From assembly GCA_934700385.1 (NCBI GenBank), contig CAKUXO010000009.1, positions 5,261-69,260 on the forward strand: DNA of 64,000 bases, written 5' to 3'. This DNA comes from an uncultured Candidatus Melainabacteria bacterium. GTDB lineage: Bacteria > Cyanobacteriota > Vampirovibrionia > Gastranaerophilales > Gastranaerophilaceae. Positions 9,014 to 17,840 of the stretch are shown in pieces. Position numbers and translations under genes: made by a program. The notes under the pieces are model-generated. The model was not told the origin of the DNA, ran no database searches, and saw only the letters and a list, made by a program, of their open reading frames with translations. Within the stretch, counting starts at the first letter, position 1. Each line of letters begins with the position of its first letter.

Positions 9014-9811
9014 ATGAATATTGTTTTAATTTCACCTAAAACTTCAATTGCTTTTTATATTTTCAATTACCCAATTAAATTTTATGGTTTAATTATGGCA
9101 CTATCAATGCTTTTTGCGGCAATTGTTGGCTATAATTTAATTAAAAAATATTTTAACAATTTAAAAGCACAAAATTTTTTAGATTTAATCCCCTTTACAA
9201 TTCTTTTTTCTATAATTGGCGCAAGGATTTTTTATGTTCTTGGAGATTTTAAGTTTTATTTAAACAACTTAGATGAAATAATTAAAATTAACCATGGTGG
9301 TTTATCTATTTTTGGGGGAATAATCTTTGGTTTAATATTTCTTTTAATTTATTCAAAACATAAAAAAGAAAACGCATTTTATTATCTTGATATATTTTCT
9401 TGCGTTTTACCTTTGGCGCAAAGTCTTGGAAGATGGGGAAATTTCTTTAATCAAGAAGCGTTTGGTGCGCCCACAAATGGATTTTTAAAACTCTACATTG
9501 ATTATTTTCATAGACCTATTGGCTATCAAAATTTTGAATTTTTTCACCCGACTTTTTTATATGAAAGCGTTTTAGATTTTATTTTATTCATTTTTTTATT
9601 TTGGTTTTATAAAAAAAATAACAAAAATTTTGGTTTAACTTTTTGCCTATATTTAATTTTTTATTCTTTAATTAGACTATTTGTTGAAAATATTAGAATT
9701 GACAGCGTTTTAAGTCTAAATTCTTTTCATATTGCAAGTTTAATCAGTGTTATTTTATTTTTTGTTGGCTTAATTACATTATTTATTTTAAAAAGAAAAA
9801 AGGACAGATAA
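9014..9811 (+). CDS. lgt: Prolipoprotein diacylglyceryl transferase Lgt
   Basis: Inner-membrane enzyme that transfers diacylglycerol from phosphatidylglycerol to the lipobox Cys of prolipoproteins. 265 residues with about seven helices. Signature GGLSIFGGIIFG near residue 96 and GRWGNFFNQEAFG near residue 142 contain the conserved Arg/Asn/Glu residues. Starts 2 bases after the TPR lipoprotein stop. A hairpin terminator overlaps its 3' end. Confidence 0.96.
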   Translation: MNIVLISPKTSIAFYIFNYPIKFYGLIMALSMLFAAIVGYNLIKKYFNNLKAQNFLDLIPFTILFSIIGARIFYVLGDFKFYLNNLDEIIKINHGGLSIFGGIIFGLIFLLIYSKHKKENAFYYLDIFSCVLPLAQSLGRWGNFFNQEAFGAPTNGFLKLYIDYFHRPIGYQNFEFFHPTFLYESVLDFILFIFLFWFYKKNNKNFGLTFCLYLIFYSLIRLFVENIRIDSVLSLNSFHIASLISVILFFVGLITLFILKRKKDR

Positions 9812-9825
9812 AATCTGCCCTTTTT
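9796..9825. terminator. Bidirectional intrinsic terminator between lgt and gpmI
   Basis: AAAAAGGACAGAT, a 3-4 base loop, then ATCTGCCCTTTTT. The hairpin has A- and T-runs on both sides and works for either strand; the single A·C mismatch on plus becomes a G·U wobble on minus, so it suits gpmI slightly better. Confidence 0.85.
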
Positions 9826-9846
9826 AATAATAATATTTTATATGAC

Positions 9847-11385
9847 TTATTTAATTGCCAATGCTTTTATCATTGATTTTCCTGTCATTTCAGCAGGTTT
9901 TTCAATTCCCATAATATCAAGAATTGAAGGTGCGATATCACATAATGCACCATTATTATTTAATTCATAATGGTCTTTTGAAACAATGATAAATGGAACA
10001 GGGTTAGTTGTGTGCGCTGTTTGAGGTGCGTGTGTTTGTTCATTATACATCCATTCAGCGTTGCCGTGGTCAGCTGTGATAATCATTGTAATATCATTAT
10101 CTAAAGCCTTTTTAGCAATTTTTCCAACACATTCATCAACTGCTTCACAAGCCTTAACTGCTGCTTCCATAACCCCTGTATGACCTACCATATCAGGGTT
10201 TGCAAAGTTAACTAAAATAAAACCATATTCAGGATTATCTATTGCTTTTAAAACATTATCGCAAACTTCATAAGCGCTCATTTCAGGTTTTAAATCGTAA
10301 GTTGCAACCTTTGGAGAATTAACTAAAGCTCTTGTTTCAAGTTTACTTTCTTTTTCAACTCCGCCATTAAAGAAGAAAGTAATATGAGCATATTTTTCAG
10401 TTTCAGCTGTTCTAAATTGTTTAACGTTGTTGTTATCTAAAACATCCCCTAAAATATTAACTAAAGTTTGAGGTTTAAATGCAACAGGTACATCAAGAGT
10501 TTCATCATATTGAGTCATACAAACATAATATAGATTATTAATTACTTTTTTACGATTGAAACCATCAAAGTTTTTATCAGTGAATGCTCTAGTGATTTCA
10601 CGAGCTCTATCAGGTCTATAGTTAAAAAAGATAATTGCATCGTTATCATCAATTCTTTCATTTGAAATAGCAGTTGGTTCAACAAATTCATCTGTTACAT
10701 CATTTTTATAAGAATTTTCAATTGCAGCTTTTGAATTTTCTTCTTTAATACCTTCACCTAAAGTTAAGCAATTATAGGCTTTTTCAACTCTTTCCCATCT
10801 TTTATCTCTATCCATAGCCCAATATCTTCCAATTATTGAAGCAATTTTAGGAAGATTGTTAGCTTTTAAAACTTCTTCTGTTTGAGCTAAGAATTTATCA
10901 GCTGATTTTGGAGGAGTGTCACGACCATCTAAAAATGCATGAACATAAACATCTTTAACATCATTTTTTGCCATCATTTCAAGTAAAGCGTTTAAATGTT
11001 TCATTGAGCTATGAACACCGCCGGTTGATAAAAGCCCGTAGATGTGCATTTTAGAATTGTTTTTCTTAACATGATTAATTGCATTTAAAAATTCTTCATT
11101 TTTAAAGAATTCACCTTCATCAATAGATTTATTAATTCTAGTTAATTCTTGATATACAATTCTTCCTGCGCCAATGTTTAAGTGACCTACTTCAGAGTTA
11201 CCCATTTGACCTTCAGGTAAACCAACAGATAAGCCATCAGCATGGATAGTTGTTGACATATCTGAAGCAAAATATTTATCGAAATTAGGGGTTTTAGCGC
11301 TAAAAACAGCATTACTTTTAGTGTCTTTAGAAATTCCCCAACCATCTAATATACAAAGAAGTGTTCTTTTTTTAGTATTTGACAT
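9847..11385 (-). CDS. gpmI: 2,3-bisphosphoglycerate-independent phosphoglycerate mutase
   Basis: Glycolytic/gluconeogenic interconversion of 3- and 2-phosphoglycerate using two Mn ions and a phosphoserine intermediate. 512 residues, full length. CILDGWGIS at the N-terminus gives the first metal Asp; GNSEVGHLNIGAGR (from about residue 62) holds the catalytic Ser; TADHGNAEWM and THAPQTAHT near the C-terminus supply further metal ligands. SD CGAGGTAACTTT precedes the ATG. Divergent from nadB. Confidence 0.97.
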   Translation of the reverse strand: MSNTKKRTLLCILDGWGISKDTKSNAVFSAKTPNFDKYFASDMSTTIHADGLSVGLPEGQMGNSEVGHLNIGAGRIVYQELTRINKSIDEGEFFKNEEFLNAINHVKKNNSKMHIYGLLSTGGVHSSMKHLNALLEMMAKNDVKDVYVHAFLDGRDTPPKSADKFLAQTEEVLKANNLPKIASIIGRYWAMDRDKRWERVEKAYNCLTLGEGIKEENSKAAIENSYKNDVTDEFVEPTAISNERIDDNDAIIFFNYRPDRAREITRAFTDKNFDGFNRKKVINNLYYVCMTQYDETLDVPVAFKPQTLVNILGDVLDNNNVKQFRTAETEKYAHITFFFNGGVEKESKLETRALVNSPKVATYDLKPEMSAYEVCDNVLKAIDNPEYGFILVNFANPDMVGHTGVMEAAVKACEAVDECVGKIAKKALDNDITMIITADHGNAEWMYNEQTHAPQTAHTTNPVPFIIVSKDHYELNNNGALCDIAPSILDIMGIEKPAEMTGKSMIKALAIK

Positions 11386-11505
11386 AAAGTTACCTCGTTT
11401 TTTAATATTTACAAGGATATTTTACCATATAAAAAAATTAATAAAATTTAAGTTTTATTTATTAAAAATTTTGTTTATACTATTATTAACTAAAAGGAAA
11501 AAATA

Positions 11506-13134
11506 ATGAAATATTCAAAATATAGCGTTGTGATAATAGGAAGCGGCATAAGTGGTTTGTTTTTAGCAAACAAACTTGCTCAAAAAAATAATTTATCAGA
11601 TGGCGTTTTAATTATTACAAAAGAAGAATTGTTTTCTGGTTCATCATCTTTAGCTCAAGGCGGAATTGTTTCAGTTATTCCTGAAATTAACCCTAAAGAT
11701 TCAATTGAATCTCATATAAACGATACAATTAAAGCAGGTTGCGGTTTAAATAACTTAAATACAGTTAAAATGGTGTCAGAAGCCTCATCTCAAATTGCCC
11801 AAGATTTAATTCATTTTGGTGTTAAATTTGATTTAAATGATAAAAACATGCTTAATTTTACCCTTGAGGGCGCTCATAGCTGCCCAAGAATTCTTCACGC
11901 TGATGGAGATTCAACAGGTAGAATAATTGAAAAAACCCTTTGTAACTCTCTTGAAAGCGCTCAAAATGTTGAATTATATTCTGATACAATGGCATTAGAA
12001 ATTCTTGTTGATAAAAATGAAGTTGCAAGAGGTTTAATTGCATATCACACTAAAACAAATGAATATGAAGCAATTTATACTAATAACATCGTTATTGCAA
12101 CTGGTGGCATTGGTCAAATTTATAAAAATACAACTAACCCAACTGTTTCCACTGGTGACGGTATAGCTCTAGCATATAAAGCAGGAGCAGAAGTTGAAAA
12201 TATGGAATTTGTACAATTCCATCCAACTGCGCTATATGTACAAAACAAGGAAACAATGCCCCTTGTTTCAGAATCTGTTAGAGGAGAGGGCGCTAAGTTA
12301 ATCGATTTAAATGGGGATTATTTTGCAAAGAATTATCACCATAGCGCCGATTTAGCCCCTAGAGATGTCGTTTCAAGAGCAATTATTTCACAATTAAAAT
12401 TAACAGATACAACTTATGTTAATCTTGATATTTCTCAAATGGGAATTGAAAAATTTAAAAAACGTTTTCCAACAATTACCTCACTTTGTGAAGAAAATAA
12501 CGTTGATATTTCAAATGGTTTAATTCCTGTTGCGCCTGCTCAACACTACTTTATGGGCGGAATTAAAACAGATTTAGACACAAAAACCAACATTAAAAAT
12601 CTTTATGCCATTGGTGAATGTGCTTCAACAGGGCTTCATGGCGCAAATAGATTAGCTTCTAATTCATTATTAGAATGTGCTGTTTTTGCAGATAAATTAT
12701 CTGAAATTTTATCTTCAAATGCCCCTGAGCCACCTAAAAAATTTGACGGCAAAATTAAGTCAACAATTGATAAATATTCTTATGAAGATAATCAAATTAG
12801 CGACGACCTTGATGATTTTCTTTTGAAAATGAGAAAAGATTTAAAGTCAATTATGACTAAATATGTTGGTATTTCAAGAACTAAAACCGGTTTAAAAGAA
12901 GCAATTGAAGCGCTTAACCAGCTTGAATTAGAATTAAATCAATCTAACTCAACTCCATCAAGATTAAAATATGAACTTGAAAATTCAATTTGTGTTGCAA
13001 AATTAATCACTTCTGCTGCGCTTAATAGAAATAACTCAATAGGCGCACACTATAGAGCCGATTTCCCACACAAAGCAATTGAAATGAATAAAATTAAGGA
13101 TAATAACGAAAATGCAGAACTTTTGGCTAGATAA
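11506..13134 (+). CDS. nadB: L-aspartate oxidase
   Basis: Flavoprotein that oxidises L-aspartate to iminoaspartate, first step of de novo NAD synthesis. 542 residues. The FAD-binding GSGISGLFLANKL motif starts at about residue 11, SSSLAQGGI at about 46, and the RGEGAKLID and HGANRLASNSLLE signatures follow. Fumarate may serve as electron acceptor under anaerobic conditions, as known for the family. SD AAAAGGAAAAAATA. The 3' end overlaps nadC by 23 bases; nadA is not in the window. Confidence 0.96.
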   Translation: MKYSKYSVVIIGSGISGLFLANKLAQKNNLSDGVLIITKEELFSGSSSLAQGGIVSVIPEINPKDSIESHINDTIKAGCGLNNLNTVKMVSEASSQIAQDLIHFGVKFDLNDKNMLNFTLEGAHSCPRILHADGDSTGRIIEKTLCNSLESAQNVELYSDTMALEILVDKNEVARGLIAYHTKTNEYEAIYTNNIVIATGGIGQIYKNTTNPTVSTGDGIALAYKAGAEVENMEFVQFHPTALYVQNKETMPLVSESVRGEGAKLIDLNGDYFAKNYHHSADLAPRDVVSRAIISQLKLTDTTYVNLDISQMGIEKFKKRFPTITSLCEENNVDISNGLIPVAPAQHYFMGGIKTDLDTKTNIKNLYAIGECASTGLHGANRLASNSLLECAVFADKLSEILSSNAPEPPKKFDGKIKSTIDKYSYEDNQISDDLDDFLLKMRKDLKSIMTKYVGISRTKTGLKEAIEALNQLELELNQSNSTPSRLKYELENSICVAKLITSAALNRNNSIGAHYRADFPHKAIEMNKIKDNNENAELLAR

Positions 13135-13972
13135 TTTTATAATTGATGACTTTATAATTAGCGCCCTAAAAGAAGATATGCGCTTTGGCGATATTACAAC
13201 AGATGCAATTTGTGCTAATTTGGACAACCCTAATTTTTGTGTTTATTTAAAAACAAGAAATGACGGGGTTTTATGTGGTTCAAATGTATTTAAAAGGGTT
13301 TTTGAACTGCTTTCAGGTGATAAAGTTAAAGTTGAATTTTATTTTAATGAAGGTGATGAAATTAAAAAAGGTGACAAAATCGCTAAAATCGAAGGTGACG
13401 CAAGATATGTTTTAACAGGCGAAAGATTATCTTTGAATTTTGTTCAAAAAATGTCTGGTATTGCTACTTATACAAGAAAATTTCAAAATGTGTTAGATGA
13501 ATTAGGGGTTAGAATTGTTGACACAAGAAAAAATACACCAAACTTCAGAATTTTTGAAAAATATTCTGTAAAAGTAGGCGGAAATTATCTTCATAGATTT
13601 AATTTATCAGATTGCGTTATGCTGAAAGATAATCATATAGCGCTTTATGGTGGTTCAATTGAAAAAGCGGTGAATGAAGTTAGAAAACATATTTCTCATG
13701 CTCATAAAATTGAAGTTGAATGTGATACAAAAGAACAAGTACTTGAAGCCTTAAAAGCAAAGGCAGATATAATTATGCTTGATAATATGACACCGGAATT
13801 AATGAAAGAATGTTGCGAAATTATCAATAAAAAAGCAATTGTTGAAGCCTCTGGCTGTGTAACATTAGATAATTTATCTGATATAGCAAAAACAGGCGTT
13901 GATGTTATTTCAACAAGCGCTATTGTTATGAAAGCGCCAACTTTAGACATCGCTTTTGATTACTGTTCTTAG
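13112..13972 (+). CDS. nadC: Nicotinate-nucleotide diphosphorylase (quinolinate phosphoribosyltransferase)
   Basis: Converts quinolinate plus PRPP to nicotinate mononucleotide. 286 residues, typical. EDMRFGDITTD near the N-terminus, DTRKNTPNFR near 140 (family DTRKTTPG, here diverged at the end), KDNHI near 172 and VEASGCVTLDN near 248 are recognisable. The ATG lies inside the nadB 3' end (23-base overlap), so it depends on nadB translation. Its TAG shares bases with the stop of the convergent gene. Confidence 0.95.
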   Translation: MQNFWLDNFIIDDFIISALKEDMRFGDITTDAICANLDNPNFCVYLKTRNDGVLCGSNVFKRVFELLSGDKVKVEFYFNEGDEIKKGDKIAKIEGDARYVLTGERLSLNFVQKMSGIATYTRKFQNVLDELGVRIVDTRKNTPNFRIFEKYSVKVGGNYLHRFNLSDCVMLKDNHIALYGGSIEKAVNEVRKHISHAHKIEVECDTKEQVLEALKAKADIIMLDNMTPELMKECCEIINKKAIVEASGCVTLDNLSDIAKTGVDVISTSAIVMKAPTLDIAFDYCS

Positions 13973-14829
13973 ATAAAATATCTTAATTTAAAATCTTCTA
14001 TTGTTTCTTCAAGCCCTTTAGTTAATGGGGTTTGAAGAAACTTATTTAAAAGGTTATTGCTATTTATTTCATATTTTTTAGATAAAATTTCATTGTTTAA
14101 AATTTCAATTTTTGATGTTGAGCTTATTTTACTTATGATAAAATTCAAAACATCATTTTTTGTTGTTTGAATAGGGTTAATTAATTCTATTATTTCATTA
14201 TCAACATAGTTAAACATAATATATTCAAGGGTTTTAAAGTAATCTTCAAAATAAATTAAATTAATTTTTTCATTATTTTTTAATTCAATATCTTTATTTA
14301 AAAAGATATTTTTAAGAGCAAGTGGCAAAAATCTTTCATCCTCAAAAGAGAAATTTTTACCATAAACTTCGCTTGATTTAAGAATTTTGGTGTTGATTTT
14401 ATTTTTAGCGCTAAATTCCAAAATTAAACTTTGCTTAAAGTTTAAAAATTGATTATAAATAACATCATCAAAATTTTGATAATCAAGAGGAATTATAAGC
14501 ATAGCGCCACTTTTAAGAGTTTCATTTAAAATAAAATCAAGAAAAGAAAGCTCTTTTTTAATAAAATCATATTTATCTTGATAAAAAAGTTTTAAATCGC
14601 CACATCCTGAAAAATGAAGAATATAGTCAGTTTGAGGGAAATCAATTAATGTATAAATTCCATCTAAAAATTCAAAATTTTCATTTTTAAGTTGCGGATA
14701 AAGTCTTGAAAAAGTTGAATTTGAAAAATCGTCAAGCCCAAAAATAAGATGTTCATTATTTTTTAAAAAAGAAGCAGTTATATTTGAACCTAAAAAACCC
14801 GCACAACCTGTAATTAAAATTTTATCCAT
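13969..14829 (-). CDS. NAD-dependent epimerase/dehydratase-like protein with degenerate active site
   Basis: 286 residues, extended short-chain dehydrogenase fold. The Rossmann start ITGCAGFLGSNITASFL (TGxxGFLG) is intact and the VYGKNF strand is present, as in UDP-sugar 4-epimerases. The usual SS(S/T) step is PLDYQNF here. The catalytic YxxxK appears as FLNFK (about residues 138-142), that is Phe in place of Tyr. It may be non-catalytic or use another residue. Overlaps the nadC stop by 4 bases; a TAAAAT hexamer lies 5 bases before the ATG. Substrate unknown. Confidence 0.6.
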   Translation of the reverse strand: MDKILITGCAGFLGSNITASFLKNNEHLIFGLDDFSNSTFSRLYPQLKNENFEFLDGIYTLIDFPQTDYILHFSGCGDLKLFYQDKYDFIKKELSFLDFILNETLKSGAMLIIPLDYQNFDDVIYNQFLNFKQSLILEFSAKNKINTKILKSSEVYGKNFSFEDERFLPLALKNIFLNKDIELKNNEKINLIYFEDYFKTLEYIMFNYVDNEIIELINPIQTTKNDVLNFIISKISSTSKIEILNNEILSKKYEINSNNLLNKFLQTPLTKGLEETIEDFKLRYFI

Positions 14830-14851
14830 AAATTAATTTTAAATAATATTT

Positions 14852-15829
14852 TTATATATGTAAAGACCCAACTATTTCAGGAATTTCAGAATTTAAAAAG
14901 TCGTTTTGGGTAACGTTATTTTTAATATATTCTTTTAATTGAAGTGCAAAACGAGCTTTTTTAAATTCGCCAAAGCCATATTTTCTATAGATATTTTCAA
15001 GATTTTCAACCATTGATTTATCATCTTTAAAATCATCAAAATTACAGCTATATTCGTTTTGGTGGATTAAATTAATTGTTTTTTGAAGAATATTTTTTGG
15101 AATTAAATCTTCAAATTCGCCACTTTTAATTAAATAAATTGTGTCTTTTTGCCTTAATTTTGAATAGATTAGCTCGGTTATTTCTTTAGCGTCTTTATCT
15201 AATAAAACAATAATCGGGATTTTTGTATATTCAATCATTGAATAATATTTCCTTGCAACTTGGTTTTTACCCCCAGCAGGGATTACATATATCCCTTTTT
15301 TATTAAAATCAACGTTATATAAATTAAAAATTGTTTCCAAAAGGGTGATTTCAGTTTGCCCCTCGCATAAAATTATTTTTTCAATAGGGTATAATAAATT
15401 TTCTTTTTGCCTAAAATCATCTAAATTTTCAAAAGAAATTTCATTATCAAAAACTTTTTTAAGCCATAAAACATTTTTTGTCATTTTTGAATAATCATCA
15501 ATTTCATTTAACAATTTATCAAAATTAAATCGACTCGATAGGTATTGATAAGATAATTCATCAAAATCAAAATATTTTTCTTCAAGTTTTAATAAAATAG
15601 AATTTATGTAAGAGCTATTTTTAGACATTTCTTTTTCGCAAGAAAAATCAATTATTTCGTTAACAACGTTAATTTTTTCTTCAATTGATAAATCAGACCT
15701 TTTTTCAAGATAAAACTTATTTAAGATATCACCTAAAACACGCTCAAACTTAACTTTAGCAGGCTCAAAACGAGTTAATCTATCTAAAATTGTATAAAAA
15801 TATTCTGAATTTATTTTTTTATAATGCAT
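14852..15829 (-). CDS. TOPRIM-domain protein (OLD-like TOPRIM without ATPase)
   Basis: 325 residues. The C-terminal half carries a TOPRIM core: IILCEGQTEITLLE with Glu156, then IPAGGKNQVARKYYS, then IPIIVLLDKDA with Asp211/Asp213, the acidic set that binds Mg2+ in OLD nucleases, RecR and topoisomerases. Residues 1-150 are helical, with no Walker motif, unlike OLD-family nucleases where an ABC ATPase precedes the TOPRIM. No toxin or defence partner is adjacent. Nuclease or regulatory activity is inferred from the motif only. The terminator of the upstream gene sits just before its start. Confidence 0.6.
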   Translation of the reverse strand: MHYKKINSEYFYTILDRLTRFEPAKVKFERVLGDILNKFYLEKRSDLSIEEKINVVNEIIDFSCEKEMSKNSSYINSILLKLEEKYFDFDELSYQYLSSRFNFDKLLNEIDDYSKMTKNVLWLKKVFDNEISFENLDDFRQKENLLYPIEKIILCEGQTEITLLETIFNLYNVDFNKKGIYVIPAGGKNQVARKYYSMIEYTKIPIIVLLDKDAKEITELIYSKLRQKDTIYLIKSGEFEDLIPKNILQKTINLIHQNEYSCNFDDFKDDKSMVENLENIYRKYGFGEFKKARFALQLKEYIKNNVTQNDFLNSEIPEIVGSLHI

Positions 15830-15834
15830 AAAAT

Positions 15835-15870
15835 TAAAAAAGTGGTTTGTATATTTAATATCAAACCACT
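15835..15870 (-). terminator. Intrinsic terminator downstream of the 583-residue gene
   Basis: Perfect 9-bp stem AGTGGTTTG (15841-15849)/CAAACCACT (15862-15870) with a 12-base loop. On the minus strand it is followed by TTTTTT, matching the end of the gene at 15899. Confidence 0.85.
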
Positions 15871-15898
15871 AAAATAAATTTTTGGCTATAGGTTATGC

Positions 15899-17650
15899 TT
15901 ATTCATCTTTTTGAATTTCTTTAAAACCTTCATTGTAAACAAAGTAATATTCTTTACCGTTTTCATCAGTGTATTTTGGATATGTATGACCGTCATCTGC
16001 GGCAACTAGGGTATCAGCCACAGGGGTCATACTTGCTGTTTGATTCCAAGCACCATCACTAAATTCAAAAGCGTAACCGTTTCCATCATCAGTCATTCTT
16101 TCACATTTGGTATATTCATTGTTATTTGGTTCAACATTTGTATAAATATCTGTGTAGCCATTAGGATTTTTAGATATTTTTTTACTATAAACATCTTTAT
16201 ATTCAGGATATGGTTCCGATTTTGTATCTACAACACCAGTGTCATTAAAAACAATAGTTTGAGTATCATAAGCCTTGGTGTCACTTTTATAGCCCTCATA
16301 AGTTATAGTTTGATTGTTTTGTACATCATCTCTAATTTTTGTAGTATAAAGCCCGTTTTCATCTTTTGAACTTTCTGGGTAAGTCAAAGTTGTGCCACTT
16401 TCTGGGAAGTGCATTGTTAAATTATCATTATCAGATGTTATTTCAATTTCATGACCATCATACATAGCGGTCATTGTAACGCTATTTTCATCAGATTTAG
16501 TAATTTGTACGCTATCTTGATCAATTCCAAATTGATTTAAGTTTGCTCTTTTATTTTCAATATTTTGTGCAACTGCATCTTTTTGAGTATCTTGAGTTTC
16601 TTGTGTATTATCAGTTTGTTGAGCGGCTTCAGAATTTGTTTGTTCAGTTGCAGCAGATGTTTCAGGCGTTTTTTCATCTGTTGAAGCAGCCTTAGTGTCA
16701 TCTTTAGTTTTATCTTTTGAAGTTGGTTTAACACTTGCTTGTGTTAATTCCGTTTTTTCGCCATTTATTCCTGCTCTTAATTCATCTAAAGAATATAAAG
16801 CCAAGTTATCATTAGCTAAAAGCATATAATCAAAGCCATATTGCTGCTTTTGGCTATCTGTCATTTCAGCTTTGCTATTAGCTTTCATAAGTTGGTTATA
16901 GACATCTTTTGTGTCACCTTCATCCCAATTAAGATTATAAACTTCTTTCATAAGCCTTGATGGGGTATCAATGCTTTTTTCATCGTTATTTGGTTCCCAT
17001 TTATCAATATTAACTGAAACCTTATTATTTTCATCTATAACAATATTTTTATTGCCGGCTTTAATATTAATTCCAAGCTCTTTTAACTGTTGTTTTTTGC
17101 CTTTTTCTTTTGGTTTTTCAGTTTTTTGTGATGAGTCATTAGTTTTTTTAGGATTATCTTCAACTTTAACAGGTGTAGTTAAAGTTGTTGTAACTTCATT
17201 AGATGTATTTTTTTCTTGAGAAGCTACGGGGTCGTTTTTAACTTCAGTTGTAGTAGCTTTGTCCTTTTTAGAATCAGCTTTTTTATCAGACTTTTTATCA
17301 GTTTTTTTACCTGCCTTTTTGGTGTTTTTTGTATCTGTTGTTTCAGCTTGAGTAGCCTCATTTTCAGCTTCTTCTAAAAATTCAATAACTTTTTTAGTAT
17401 CATCTAAAGAAAAATCGCTATCTTGATATTTTGCTTCTAAAAGTTGACCAATAGCATAATCAGAATATTCATTTCCTGTTTGATTTAAAAGTTCATTAAT
17501 CTTTAACATATCCATTGGATTAATGTCATTTTTCTGTTCATTATTTGTAGCAGAAAATGCACTTGCTTCTTGTTGAGAATTGTTCACAGGGTTTTGATAA
17601 ACTTGTTGATTTTTCTTGTTAAAAGTCCAATTGTTATTGTTAATAGACAT
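15899..17650 (-). CDS. Low-complexity protein of unknown function
   Basis: 583 residues from the ATG at 17650 (SD AAAGG, 8 bases upstream); a GTG three codons upstream (17659) is less likely. No signal peptide or TM segment. Asn/Gln-rich N-terminus (1-45), a Lys/Asp/Thr-rich disordered stretch around 100-190 with KKTDKKSDKKAD, a short ordered segment, another Thr/Glu/Gln-rich region (about 310-360), then a beta-rich C-terminal third (about 370-580) with repeated Tyr/Asp/Gly turns such as KNPNGYTDIYTNVEPN. Own terminator downstream. No family recognised. The composition suggests an extended surface or scaffold protein, but no export signal is visible. Confidence 0.55.
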   Translation of the reverse strand: MSINNNNWTFNKKNQQVYQNPVNNSQQEASAFSATNNEQKNDINPMDMLKINELLNQTGNEYSDYAIGQLLEAKYQDSDFSLDDTKKVIEFLEEAENEATQAETTDTKNTKKAGKKTDKKSDKKADSKKDKATTTEVKNDPVASQEKNTSNEVTTTLTTPVKVEDNPKKTNDSSQKTEKPKEKGKKQQLKELGINIKAGNKNIVIDENNKVSVNIDKWEPNNDEKSIDTPSRLMKEVYNLNWDEGDTKDVYNQLMKANSKAEMTDSQKQQYGFDYMLLANDNLALYSLDELRAGINGEKTELTQASVKPTSKDKTKDDTKAASTDEKTPETSAATEQTNSEAAQQTDNTQETQDTQKDAVAQNIENKRANLNQFGIDQDSVQITKSDENSVTMTAMYDGHEIEITSDNDNLTMHFPESGTTLTYPESSKDENGLYTTKIRDDVQNNQTITYEGYKSDTKAYDTQTIVFNDTGVVDTKSEPYPEYKDVYSKKISKNPNGYTDIYTNVEPNNNEYTKCERMTDDGNGYAFEFSDGAWNQTASMTPVADTLVAADDGHTYPKYTDENGKEYYFVYNEGFKEIQKDE

Positions 17651-17774
17651 AATACACACCTTTACTATACTGTCATAGTTCCTTAATCGGCATTTATTAA
17701 AAAATCCTTTAACAAAATTAAAATTTTTTTACATATCTTAACAAAAACTTAATCTCTTATTAATAAGTGTTTTA

Positions 17775-17802
17775 TTGACATTTCCTATTTTCGTTGTAGT
17801 AT
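17775..17802 (+). promoter_or_regulatory. Promoter of adhE
   Basis: Consensus -35 TTGACA (17775-17780), 16 bases, TAGTAT (17797-17802), 38 bases before the ATG; SD AAGGAG follows. Two direct copies of TTAACAAAA (17709-17717, 17738-17746) lie upstream and resemble single Rex half-sites. Confidence 0.65.
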
Positions 17803-17840
17803 TTTAATAGAGATTTTTATCACGAAAAGGAGAAATAAAA

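Noticed and set aside
16040..16369. 109-codon plus-strand ORF opposite the low-complexity gene
   Set aside because: Antisense shadow: the minus-strand gene has SD, ATG and terminator; this ORF has Ile/Phe/Val composition typical of reversed Asn/Asp/Lys codons.
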